Part shown: positions 53,995 through 64,000 of the stretch, in pieces
Numbering within the stretch: the first letter of the stretch is position 1
Layout: every line of letters begins with the position of its first letter
Source of the DNA: Diplolepis rosae
Lineage: Eukaryota > Arthropoda > Insecta > Hymenoptera > Diplolepididae
Direction of reading: 5' to 3'
Assembly: GCA_030998225.1 (NCBI GenBank)
Contig: JAPYXD010000753.1
Location: forward strand, 4,092,001 to 4,156,000
Length of the DNA: 64,000 nucleotides
Position numbers and translations under genes: made by a program
Notes under the pieces: generated by a model
Databases searched by the model: none
What the model saw: only the letters and a program-made list of their open reading frames with translations
Told to the model about the DNA's origin: nothing

Positions 53995-55962
53995 GTTTCT
54001 CAGGTTTTACAAAAGATGAGTGAATTTCAATTTTACAGTAAATTGTATTCATGTGTCAAAATCGTTGAATGGAACTTAGATTGAATTTATGGATCGACAC
54101 TCAACTATCACGTTTCTTTTTTACGCCCAACGTGAAATTAATATCATTATACCATATCATAAAAGTATAACTGCTGATCGTATCACGTTGGCTCTAAAAA
54201 ATTGTCGATAGTAATTGGTATTTGTAAAAGAGAGTCATTCACTTATCAAGGTAAATCGAAATTATTGATCACTTTTTTCCGATACCTTCCATCCTTGTTT
54301 AGAATTTTTAAAGTACGAAAATCTCAAATTTTCTTATCATCTCTGTAAAGCTGAATAACGTAAAATTCATCAACTTGTCGATTCGGTAAATGAAGGGAGA
54401 AGTATTTAGAAAACTGAAATACTCAAAAATTCATGAATGTTTGTGATTTTGAACAGAAAAATTAGAAAGTTTCTGAACTGAAAAATAGAAAAATTAAAAT
54501 TTCTATTAATTGGATAACTTGGAATTTGAAGAATGAACAAATTCGAAAATTGTTAAAGGAGACAGGCCAGAAATTTGAAAATCTGTATCGATCCTAAAAT
54601 GATTTTTAATTGGGCAATTAATTATGAGAATCCAATTAAGAGATAGAAAATATCTTTTACGAACGTATTTCAAATACGCCCATAAAAACTTGTATTTATC
54701 CAATAATAAAATTGTATTTATATATTGGTGAAATACAAATTTGGCTTGAAATAAATAAGAAATTTATTTAATTTTATTTCTGTGTCATAATCCAGATTAA
54801 TTAATGGAGGTGTTAAAATGTTGACTCTAACATACACACGTTAATTAACTATCACCCAATTAATTATTATTACAAAATATACCAGTTTAATGGTCTCTCA
54901 CTAAAATTAATCTTCACAATAATTTCCAATCAATCTTAAGCTAATAAGGGCAAATATTTAGAAGAAAGTCTTGACTTTATATAAATAACTTTTAATTTTA
55001 TTGAAGTTGCTTTAATATTAATATTACAAGCGAACAATTAAATATGAATATTGGTACCCACAGCTCAGAATTTTAAAAATAAGAATTAAAATAATACATT
55101 AGACAAATTCCTAAAATTTTTACATATTTAAAACTCTGACGAATATTTATAACAATGTTTGAAATTTACATGACAAAGACATTACTAAAATAATTATAAG
55201 ACAAAGCACATTATTCTGAATTAAATTATAAATTACCTCCCTTCCTTTTATTTCTGTTTTTTATCTTCACAAAATATTGCATACAGCATAAAAAATCTAA
55301 GTTTATTTTTTCTTTGACTCTGTCATTCTAAAAAAGTTTTCCGCTGCGGAACCAATAATATTGCAGTCACTTCAAAGCCTAAATGTTCGTATTAAAATAG
55401 GGCAAGTGTCTAGGGATGATTATACGAGTAAATTTATCTATCACCGTGTAAATAAACATTACATGAGCAGAATACGAAATAAAACGTATCTTATTCGTGC
55501 AGCGTATCATGAATCGCTATAATTCGAATTTATCAGGACTCGATCTATCAGTGGTGCTTACAACCCTATATTCAAGGGCACATCAAAAAAAGAAATAACT
55601 TTTTGATTGTCATTCAAAAAATAAAATTATACAGTTCTGCAATTCCAATAAATAAAAGCTAATGTCATAGAAAACGTAAAAGACAATTTTTCATCCCGTT
55701 TTGGAATGAGGATAAATCAATAGAAAACTATTCAGTATCAATAACTTTGGAAACCTCGATATTCAAATTTATTATAATATAATGTTATTTATTATAATCA
55801 ATATTTTACTATATTGTTCCATTATTCCCTTTTTCGTATGTTTTTTCCTTTATTGGTAATCCAGTTTATAAATTGTTTTTTCGTCTTAATGGATGAGCTC
55901 GTATCAAGTTTCGAAGTGAAAGTAGAAAAAAATGTTTCATAATAAAAGACATGTGATGCAAT
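53995..55962. other. AT-rich intergenic DNA, no gene recognised
   Basis: About 2 kb without a supported exon, RNA gene or known repeat family. The left edge downstream of the insulin-peptide stop should hold its 3' UTR (minus strand). Confidence 0.45.
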
Positions 55963-58488
55963 TTAAGGGCCACAATAGCTGGTTAGTTCTTCAATAGTAC
56001 ATGGTTTTACGCAACACTCGTCATGGACACCACGTGAAAATCGTTTAAACCGACCACCTCCGAATCTTGCTATCATAGCGTTAGCGCTTTGTCGTGACCT
56101 GAAGGGATAGTATTCGTCATATGTAAAAGGCGTATCGTCTATCTCCATTTCTGAAAAAAAATTTACAAGTTAATATTTTTCATATTTAAATTGATGTACT
56201 CTCTAAATTTGAATCAGTCAAAATCTACTGATTATCAGTGAAATTTGACTGATTCAAATAGATAAAAAGAGGTTACTGTAAATTAGTCAAATTTCACTGA
56301 TTATTTCAGTGAAAATTGACTGATTTGACAGTGAAAAATATTTTTTCACTGATGAATCAGTGAAAAGGCAAATCACTGATTCAATCAGTGAAAATTCGAC
56401 TGATTCAGATTTAGAGAGTAGTTCTCTTTATTGAATTTCAAGGTAAATTTATAAGAAGAAGGAATTCAACGGGTAAGAAATCTAAAGGCGACCTTGTGAC
56501 GTCTTTTGACGTCTTTTAACGTCTTTTGACGTCTTATCTCTAAAAGATATACCCAACACGCAAAACGTCCACAGAAATGCAAAATCCCTAATAATAAATC
56601 ATCACGACACCAAAAGAGCCTGACACTAAATCATGTAAACAAATTTTAAGACGTCCCAAAAGACGTCTTGAAAACTTTAATTTTAGGTTTTTTGTTATCT
56701 TCTGGACGTCTTATCTCTAGAAGATACACCTAACACGCAAAACGTCTCGAGAAAAAGAAGGCTGACACTGAATCATACAGAAGGTCCTTGAGGCGTCCCA
56801 AGAGCGTCTCAAAGACGTCTAATGTACCTCTGATTACTAGAAAGTTATTATGATTGTAGAAAAATGTGAATATTGTCTCATTTTAGTTTACTCTCACTAT
56901 AAAGGCAAAATTAGAGCGACATTGGACGTCTTATTGACGTCCAATGTCGCTCTAATTAGAATTAGAAATGCAAAATTCCTCAAATAAAATTCCACAGAAA
57001 GTATCTAGAACGTCCACAAGACGTCTAATGTACCCGCTTCACATGAAAGCTATTATAAACATAGGAAAATATGATTAATGTCACTGAATAGGAAAAACTG
57101 AAGAGGTTTTAGACGTCTTGATAACGTCCCGGTGACTACAGTGTGAAACTTTTCGTTCTCTTTTTGATGCTTCATGTCACAAAAAAATCTTTAAAATAAA
57201 GACGAGACGTCCTCAGGACACCAAAGAAGTCAGACACTGAATCATGTAAAAAAATTTTAAGACGTCCCAAAGATGTCTTTCGACACATGTCTTTTAGTTG
57301 TCCAAGAACTTTAATTCCAGTCGAAATGATGTCTTTGGGGCGTCTTTTGACACATTGGACGTATTAATGACGTCTTGAAAACTTTAATTTTAGGTTTTTT
57401 GTTGTCTTCTGGACGTTTCATCTCTAAAAGATACATTCACCACGAAAAGTGTTTCGAGAACAAAAAGGCTGACACTGAATCTTACAGAAGGTCCTTGAGG
57501 CGTCCCAAGAGCGTCTCAAAGACGTCTAATATACCTCTGTTTACTAGAAAAATATTATGATCGTAGAAAAATGTAAATAATGTCTAAATTTAGTTTACTC
57601 TCACTATAAAGGCAAAATTAGAGCGACATTGGACGTCTTATTGACGTCTCGAAAACATAAATTTTAGGTTTTTTGATATCTTCTGGACGTTTTATCCCTA
57701 GGTGATATACCCAACACACAAAACGTCCACAGAAATGCAAAATCCTTAATAATAAATCTAACAGAAAGTATCTAAGACGTCCAGAAGACGTCTAATGTAC
57801 CCGCTTCACAAGAAAGCTATTATAAACGTAGAAAAATGTAATTAATGTCACATTATATATTACTGTTACTGAATAGGAAAAACTGAAAAGGTTTTAGACG
57901 TCTCGATAACGTCCTGGTAACTACCGTGTCAAACTTTTCGTTCTCTTATTGATGCTTCATGTAACGAAAAAGTCTTTAAAATTAAAATTAAAAAAATCTT
58001 TCTAAATGATTAGAAACTACTCTTATTAAGAGAAAAAATTGTTCTCCTTTAGATAAATACATTGAAACCAATTGAAACGGATTGATCCGATTTAAAAAAA
58101 AACGATTGGAACCAATTTATTTAATTGGATTCAATCGGCGTTACACTATGGAATCCGACTAAATCAATCAATTTCAATCGTTTTTTTATCAGCTCAATCC
58201 GGCTCAATCGGTTTCAATGATTTTTTCCAGAAAAGATTTAATAAAATCTGGTATCATACTAGTCGACTAACCTTGGCCGCTCTTTTTAAACATGGAATTG
58301 TATTGGCCATTGCACATGAGTTGCAATGCATTAGAAAGATGTTTTCCACAATAATGCTTGTTCACACCTCCTGCTGATCGTTTTTGGCCATATTGAAAGA
58401 TATCCGATTGAGCGTTTACTACTTGTGGAATAACAAGCCACGCGGCAAACACGAGTGTCACTAGCAAGTTCAGCCGATGCGTGGACAT
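55963..58488 (-). CDS. Insulin-like peptide precursor, complete (2 coding exons)
   Basis: Secreted ligand of the insulin receptor, 134 aa. Exons 58488-58272 and 56150-55963, joined GT-AG in matching phase. The ATG at 58488 directly follows an acceptor (TTTTGTTTACAG), so a non-coding leader exon probably lies upstream. Order: signal peptide (1-26, ending VVNA), a KR pair (36-37), B chain with C47 and C59 in HYCGKHLSNALQLMCNGQYN, C peptide (about 73-111, acidic then Arg-rich), a likely FKRFSR processing site (108-112), and A chain GVHDECCVKPCTIEELTSYC with C118, C119, C123 and C132. Both the B-chain (C-x11-C) and A-chain (CC-x3-C-x8-C) spacings are canonical. The short C peptide suits an insulin type rather than an IGF-like one. 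The 2.1-kb intron is filled by a MITE, a 707-bp duplication and other repeats. Confidence 0.94.
56199..56418. mobile_element. 220-bp ACTGATT-rich MITE in insulin-peptide intron, TA target
   Basis: TA at 56197-56198 and 56419-56420. Ends CTCTCTAAATTTGAATCAG and CTGATTCAGATTTAGAGAG. It begins 49 bp from the A-chain exon and is the second copy of the family seen at 10320-10520. Confidence 0.82.
56490..57960. repeat. 707-bp tandem duplication of GACGTC DNA in insulin-peptide intron
   Basis: TTAGAGCGACATTGGACGTC starts at 56911 and again at 57618, offset 707. The similarity extends left through CTGACACTGAATC, GGTCCTTGAGGCGTCCCAAG and right through AAAACTGAA-AGGTTTTAGACG. Each unit is itself made of several GACGTC foldbacks; 56916-56955 is a nearly perfect short palindrome around ATTGGACGTC. 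Confidence 0.75.
58040..58245. repeat. Inverted repeat with AACGATTG/CAATCGTT arms
   Basis: ATTGAAACCAATTGAAACGG at about 58060 faces CAATCGGTTTCAATGATTTT at about 58207, with AACGATTGGAACC and TTTCAATCGTTTTTTT inside. Related to 3075-3285. Confidence 0.5.
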
Positions 58489-58641
58489 CTGTAAACAAAA
58501 AGGATTGTTTTAATAAAATTGCTGAAATTATAACTTTTAAATTGGATCCCAGTTGGTACAAAAAATTTGACGTCTTTGGGACGACTTAAAAACGTCACGA
58601 AATTTTTAATCATAGGCTTTTTTATATCTTTAGCATGTTTT

Positions 58642-58831
58642 CCCAGTTGGCTCAAAACTTTGGACATCCAAGAAAAGACCTATGGACGTTATTAGAACGT
58701 CCAATATAAACACAAGATATCCCTGGGATGTCATTTATAGTGACATTGAATATCCTGAAAACGTCCCTAATACGTCCAAAAGACGTCTTAGAGACATCCT
58801 TAGGACGTCTTAAGATTTTTTATTGACTGGG
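58642..58831 (+). mobile_element. 190-bp GACGTC MITE (deleted long subfamily)
   Basis: CCCAGTTGGCTCAAAAC to TTTTTATTGACTGGG, flanked by TT on both sides (58640-58641, 58832-58833). It retains AAACACAAGATATCCCTGGG from the 275-bp form but lacks part of the left arm. It lies just upstream of the insulin-peptide coding start. Confidence 0.75.
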
Positions 58832-58849
58832 TTACGTCTAAAATGTCTT

Positions 58850-59420
58850 TACGCTACGAGGCGTTCATAGAACATAGAATCAAATGTTAAAATCCACTGG
58901 ACGTCTTTAATACATACTAATAGACGTCCAATGTCTCCATGCACATTGAAGAGCTATCCTAACAGTGGAAAATTGCAAACAATGTCTCATTATAATTTAC
59001 TTTATCCACTCAAACGAAATGGGAACAACATTGGACGTCTTTTTAACGTCCCAGTGACTTCAATGTCAGGCAGTTTGTTGTATTTTAGTTGTCTTGCATC
59101 TAAAAGACGTTTTCAAGAGAAAAACGTCCCAAGAAGCCAAATTTCCAGACACTGAAGTTCTTAGGACGTTCTAAAGACGTCCACTTCCGTATCAAGCTTT
59201 GTGTTTTGTAACGTTTAAAAAACGTCTGGGCACAAAAAGTCTTCAGACGTTAAAAAGACGTCTTTATGACATGAGACGTCTAGAAGACCTCATTCAGACA
59301 GTTCTGGACGTTCTAAAGACGTTTTTCAGACTTCCAAAGTCAAACAGCATAAAGTCTGATAATCTTCACTCGTCGTTTTTAAGACGTTCAGAAGACGTCC
59401 GGTGTTTCCGTGCTCATTAG
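58850..59420. repeat. GACGTC-family copies
   Basis: Adjacent degraded units: words TTGGACGTCTTTTTAACGTC near 59031, AAAAGACGTCTTTATGACAT near 59252, and a final tip GTGTTTCCGTGCTCATTAGG near 59402. Confidence 0.6.
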
Positions 59421-59479
59421 GAGTTTATTATAAATTGAATTATCTAAAATTATAATAATTTGAGAACCTAAATCTCGTG

Positions 59480-60039
59480 CGATGCAAACTGGCTACAAAT
59501 CAATCCGACTCAGTCCGAATGAATTCGAACCAAATTTTCAATCCGAATAAATCCGAAATCAGGTTAATTTAAACTGAGTTTTAATTTCGAATTATACCGA
59601 ACCCAGATTCATTCGAAAATATTCGAATTGAAAACTTAGTTCGGATTTATTCGGATAAAAGTCTCGGACTGGAAACCGTTGACAATCAATCCGACACAAT
59701 CGGGTTCAAGCCTAGGTGTCAATCCGATCTAATTCGAATGAATCCGAACTCAATTTTCAATCTGGATCTATCCGAATCTATCCGAACTCGGCTTGATAAA
59801 AACCGAATTTTCGATCCGAATCATTCCAAGCACGGATTCATTCTAATTGATTCGGATTAATCTGGATTCAATCGGATTGAGTCGAATTGATTCTTAACCG
59901 TTTTATATCAAACGGTATGCATAAAGTTTTTCAAGTTAGTTCGGGATGAATCCGAATTTTACGGAAACAGATTTTGGAATGGCTCGGAATAACTCTGATT
60001 CGCTCGGATTGAATTTTTAATCTGAAACTTCTTCCAGGG
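59480..60039. repeat. Family B MITE with internal duplication
   Basis: Left end lost within AATCTCGTGCGATGCAAACTG; right end CTGAAACTTCTTCCAGGG followed by TA. The interior has two rounds of the CCGA/TCGG core. Confidence 0.65.
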
Positions 60040-60542
60040 TATTTATAATTTAAATAATCAGAATACCAATTAGATAATGGAATAGGATACTCATAAAAAA
60101 CTAGTTTCTCCAAGAGGAATATGAACTTTTTAAATACAAGTCATCAGATTTATAATTTAAAGTAACAATTTATTTTTCTAATTTTAAACATCATTAGAAG
60201 TATTTAAAACGTATAATTTTTAGAACTTAAATATAATAAAAACATTATCATACGGATCGTATAACTCTAACTCATTCTCTGTTGCCACGAAAGTGCAGTA
60301 ACATCAACAAGTAACACTGATTGTTCCTTGTATCTATTGATTAAATTCTTCTTTTTTATTTCTATATAGTCACGCATGAAATCGCCCCAATGGGAACTAC
60401 AGTGCGTCGTTATCAGGATTGTGGAAAACTTTAAAACAGGCGGTATTGCCTTCTATTTGCTTTTAATTGAATAATTAATCCCTACGGGTAAGTCATTATT
60501 GAGGCCGTTAATGGTTGCAGTGGTGATGACATCTATTTTTAG

Positions 60543-60696
60543 ATATCATTTCTCTAAATATAAACCACAGAGTACACTTGGTGGCTGCGTTCCGAAAGGA
60601 AAAAGATGCATCTGCTTTGTCTATAAGAATGACCTTTGTTCCTGTCGCCTCTATTCTGGAGTTAAAGATTTTGTGCAAATGGGACACTGCAATTAA
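60543..60696 (+). CDS. Candidate exon for a small cysteine-rich peptide
   Basis: After a good acceptor (ACATCTATTTTTAG, ending 60542) the frame reads YHFSKYKPQSTLGG, then CVPKGKRCICFVYKNDLCSC, RLYSGVKDFVQMGHCN and a stop at 60694-60696. Six cysteines are spaced C-x6-C-x-C-x7-C-x-C-x12-C, typical of a small disulphide-rich secreted peptide, but I do not recognise the family. An upstream exon would have to provide start codon and signal peptide; a GTAAGT donor at 60488 could be part of such an exon, though no convincing signal sequence was seen before it. Alternatively the frame opens at a GTG-like start at 60499. Could be a chance frame. Confidence 0.4.
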
Positions 60697-60699
60697 TAC

Positions 60700-61044
60700 T
60701 AACTAATAGAACAATTATCAAGTGTAAAAAAAGTCTGATGATATTTCAAAAATAAAAGTAAACTTGTTCCCCCTCAATGGAAACAAGAACTTATCAAATA
60801 AATTTTTATCCATTATTATTATTATTAAAAGCGATAGAATACGAAACAAATTGTATGATAATTTTCTAAAGACTAGTCCTATCATTTGAATTTTATATTC
60901 ATAATAAAAAGTAATAATAAGCACAAATGCATGTTCTATCAAGACTGCAATCTAATTAGAGTAATTAAAAGTCATTTGTCCATGATAATTACCTCTAAAT
61001 CGATTTCGCACGAGTCATGAAATAAAACCGGAAAAACTGATCAC
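60700..61044. other. AT-rich non-coding DNA with (ATT)n
   Basis: A short ATT microsatellite lies near 60813-60827. Nothing else recognised. Confidence 0.45.
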
Positions 61045-61684
61045 TTAAGGTAGTTTTCATCCACGAAATTTAGACCTCAGCAAAAACAGATAATTTTGCT
61101 TTCAAGAATAGCAATATTATTATTGAAGGGAAAAATAATTTTATTAATAAATTTTATTTTTGATCCAACTTTTTTTCTTAAAGCTTCTTACCAAATTTTA
61201 AAAAATTACGCGATTCTGATAAATCATGAATCATTTTTTCAGAGAAAAGATTTCCCACAACTTCACTGTTTCTGATTTTTAAAAATAAATTCATTAATGA
61301 CTGAAACCATTAAAAAAACACTTTCCAAAACGAGATTTTTATAAACAAATTGCTGAATTTGATAATAATTTATTCATTTTCGAAAATTGGAAATGCTCAA
61401 GTTGTAGGGAATCTTTTTCTTGAAAAAGTGATTTTTAATTTATTAAAATCGCATAATTTTTTAAAATTTGATAAAAAGCCATAAGAAAAAACTTGGGGCA
61501 AAAATAAAATTTATTAATAAAATTATTTTTCTGTATTTCAAATTTTTTCCATGGAAATTAATCTTTTCTTTTCCAAAATAACCCTTCAGTAATAATATTG
61601 CTATTCTTGAAAGCAAAATTATCTATTTTTGCCTGAGGACTAATTTTCGTGAAAAAAAAAAATCGAACCGACTATTTCCTTAGT
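61045..61684. repeat. About 640-bp palindromic element
   Basis: Left arm about 61045-61150 contains CCTCAGCAAAAACAGATAAT, then TTGCTTTCAAGAATAGCAAT and ATTATTGAAGGG; the right arm 61560-61684 carries the reverse complement of all three with few changes. Inner segments (AAAATAATTTTATTAATAAA at about 61130 and its inverse near 61510) also pair. Possible ends are TTAAGG and CCTTAG. No protein is encoded. Confidence 0.7.
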
Positions 61685-61689
61685 TTTTT

Positions 61690-62450
61690 ACATTTATGAT
61701 TTTCTTTTTTCGAGTTTTATTTTTAGTGCAAGTTTAAAAGTCATAAAAGTTTGAATCAGACAAAAATTATAGATTTTTATTGGTGGAATTATACCTAAAA
61801 AGAGCTGAAAACAACTAAAATTTGTTTACAGATTCCGACGATAAAAAATCTATGATAATTTCCATTTGATTGAAACTTTTCATCGGTCATTTTATTTAAG
61901 ATAAAATTTTCCATACTTTCTTAAAAAAAAAAAATATTGTAAATTTAAAAAACCGAGGTAATAGTCACTTTGACTAACTTTTTTCCGATTATCTGTCCAA
62001 TTCCTGCTTCTGATTTTAATTTTATTTAAATTTAATTGATGTTCATAAATCGAGCTTAAATTAATAAAAGCGGTGAGGAAGTTTTGTAGCAACACCTTAA
62101 AGACTAGACGATATTAGTAAATATTGACTTTTATTGTATTAATTCAGTCAAACATTATAAATATATTATTCTGTTATTGAAATATATTGGGAAACGTACA
62201 AAGCCAGATATAAACAAATCAAAATATTTAGAAAAGTCGATGACTTTATCCCGCGACAATTTTACAAAACAGAGCTTCTTATTCAATCTCATTATTATGT
62301 CAATTAAACTAACTTTGCGAACTTAACGAGCAAGACAAAAAAGCTACTACCTCTTTGTCAAGCTTCAAATTATCTTTATATAAAGCATCCTGCTCAAGTC
62401 ATTGCATCAGTAGAAATAGAACATGTCAATCAGACTAGAATTATTACTAT
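61690..62450. other. AT-rich non-coding DNA, no gene recognised
   Basis: No exon, RNA gene or repeat family supported. Confidence 0.45.
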
Positions 62451-62454
62451 CAGG

Positions 62455-63840
62455 CAACCCATTGGCCACGGGGACATTGGACATCTTTCAGACGTTTAAA
62501 CAACGTCCCGAGGAATCGTGTCAAGTTTTTATTTTATTTTTTAAACGTCTCGTAGATAAAAAAGCTCTTTGTCGTAAGACGTCTTCAAGATAGAAAAAAT
62601 TGCCATTAAAGTCCATGAGACGTCCTTGAGACACCCTGGAGATTTTTAATAGACCAATAAACTGAGGAAACATATTTGTTGCATATTCAATGAATAAGGA
62701 GATTGGATGTCTCAATAACGTCTCAAGGACCTAAATGTCAAGTTTTCTGCTTTCCGAAGGAAGTTTTATGTTTTAAAGACGTCTTTAAGGCATAAAATCT
62801 AGAGACGAACAACAAAATGTCTGGCATTCACGTTCTGGGACGTTATCATGACGTCCTAGATGTCCGGATTCCCCATGCATACGAAGGAATAATTACAAAT
62901 TATAAAATAGTATTGAACGTTTCGAGGACGTCCTGAAGGCTTGTATCCCTAGTTTTTTTTTTATTCTTGAAATCTCTGTTATCACAAATACGTCTTTAAC
63001 ATGAAACGTCCAAAAAAGATTAAAAAGTTTGGCATTAAAGATTTGGTATTTTATTGAGGCGTCTAAAAGACGTCTAATTTGTTCGTACCCTTTGAAGAAA
63101 TATATATGTTACACGATAGTCGTCTTTGAGACGTTTAAAAGACGTCTTTAGAAGGTCTATGTCCGTTCAAATGATGTCTTGTAAACGCCCCTTGTCTGAA
63201 AGACGTCTTTCAGACATGAGATTTTAAAAAAAAGAACCAATTAAACGTCCCAAAAAAAAAACCATGTCCTTGTTTCTGGATATTTTTTGTCTAAAAAACG
63301 TCTTTAAGACATAATAGATGCTTAAGATAACAAAAATACAGACATTGAAATCCTCGAGACGTCCTTAAGACGTTCCGAAGACATCCAATGTCTCCATGTT
63401 CACAGGATGGTTCTCCACATCCTTGACGTCTCATGTCTTGAATTCGTCTTTAAAACATAAATCGTCCAAAAGAAAACAAAGTGTCTGAAATTGAACTTCT
63501 CGAGACGTAATTAAGACGTCTAAATTGCCCTTACTTAAGGACGTCTCGAAAACTTTAGTTCCAGTTCTTCTGCTGTTTCCAGAACGTCCAATGTCTTAAA
63601 TACTTCTTTAAAACATTAATCGTCCAAAAAACAACAACAAGCCTGTCATTGAAGTCTCGGGACGTTATTAAGACGTCAAAATTTTCCATGTCTCCTAAAT
63701 GTGAAACAATTCTTTCTTATTATTGTCCGATTTTCTATTGTTCTGAGAGATTAATGTCTTAAATACTCCTTCAAAACATCAGACGTCCAAAAGACAACAA
63801 AAAGCATGAGCTTTTGAAGACGTCTTAAAGACGTCCAAAT
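62455..63840. repeat. Run of GACGTC-family units to the right edge
   Basis: Begins CCCATTGGCCACGGGGACATT at 62459. At least five degraded units follow, for example with ACAACAAAATGTCTGGCATT, CATTGAAATCCTCGAGACG and AAAGCATGAGCTTTTGAAG, ending at AAGACGTCTTAAAGACGTCC near 63835. Bases 63841-64000 hold nothing recognisable. Confidence 0.6.
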
Positions 63841-64000
63841 TCTCATTACAAATTGGATGTTCTTTCCTGATGGAAAAAATGCCCCAAAAATGAATTTCAT
63901 TTTCTGTAGCAATTTTCCAGACTCATTTTTAAGACTTGAAAAAATGTTTAAATTTTTAGAGTTATATACATTTTATTATGAGGAATTTACAAATTTATCT

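Overview
This is a piece of an AT-rich animal genome, most likely an insect. Evidence for that: spliced genes with GT-AG introns, an antennal-type ionotropic receptor (IR93a-like), an insulin-like peptide with insect-style layout, and a Mos1-type mariner. A hymenopteran parasitoid would fit, but the sequence alone does not prove the order. Only a small fraction of the window codes for protein. Most of it is short non-autonomous DNA transposons (MITEs), their decayed relatives and tandem arrays grown from them.

Genes, left to right. (1) 402-947 (+): terminal exon of a cytochrome b561 / CYB561D2-like transmembrane reductase whose start lies off the left edge. (2) 30090-16229 (-): a complete ten-exon SLC6 transporter closest to glycine transporters (709 aa), whose introns hold three different mariner remnants and many MITEs. 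(3) 40274-38663 (-): a complete four-exon TMEM41B/stasimon homologue (263 aa, VTT domain). (4) 50180-42763 (-): at least eight exons of an IR93a-like ionotropic receptor with the whole ligand-binding and three-helix channel core; the N-terminal domain is not found except for one candidate exon near 50.7 kb. (5) 58488-55963 (-): a complete two-exon insulin-like peptide (134 aa). (6) 60543-60696 (+): a possible exon for a small cysteine-rich secreted peptide.

Repeats fall into recognisable families. Family A is rich in GACGTC palindromes and has ends like CCCA(G/A)TGGGCAC; seven copies with readable ends are flanked by matching 2-bp duplications that are NOT restricted to TA. Family B is rich in CCGA/TCGG words, ends CCCTGGCGAAAGT...ACTTTCGCCAGGG, and is flanked by TA. 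Family C ends GGCCATGGACCAA and is flanked by TTAA. Smaller families: an ACTGATT-rich TA-flanked MITE (two copies), a TA-flanked 456-bp element, a TTAA-flanked 607-bp element and an approximately 640-bp palindrome. Families A and B have also expanded into tandem arrays (134-bp x about 13, 273-bp x about 4, 22-bp x 8, 602-bp, 390-bp and 707-bp duplications).

The clearest nested record is in the last intron of the SLC6 gene: a TTAA element (C) was hit by a mariner, which itself carries a 162-bp hAT-like MITE with a perfect 8-bp target duplication. No single undescribed cellular system is evident. The least explained features are the 2-bp-duplicating GACGTC family, the cysteine-rich peptide, and an inverted repeat bracketing IR93a exons. 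All exon boundaries were read by eye from splice sites and phase agreement, with no transcript support.
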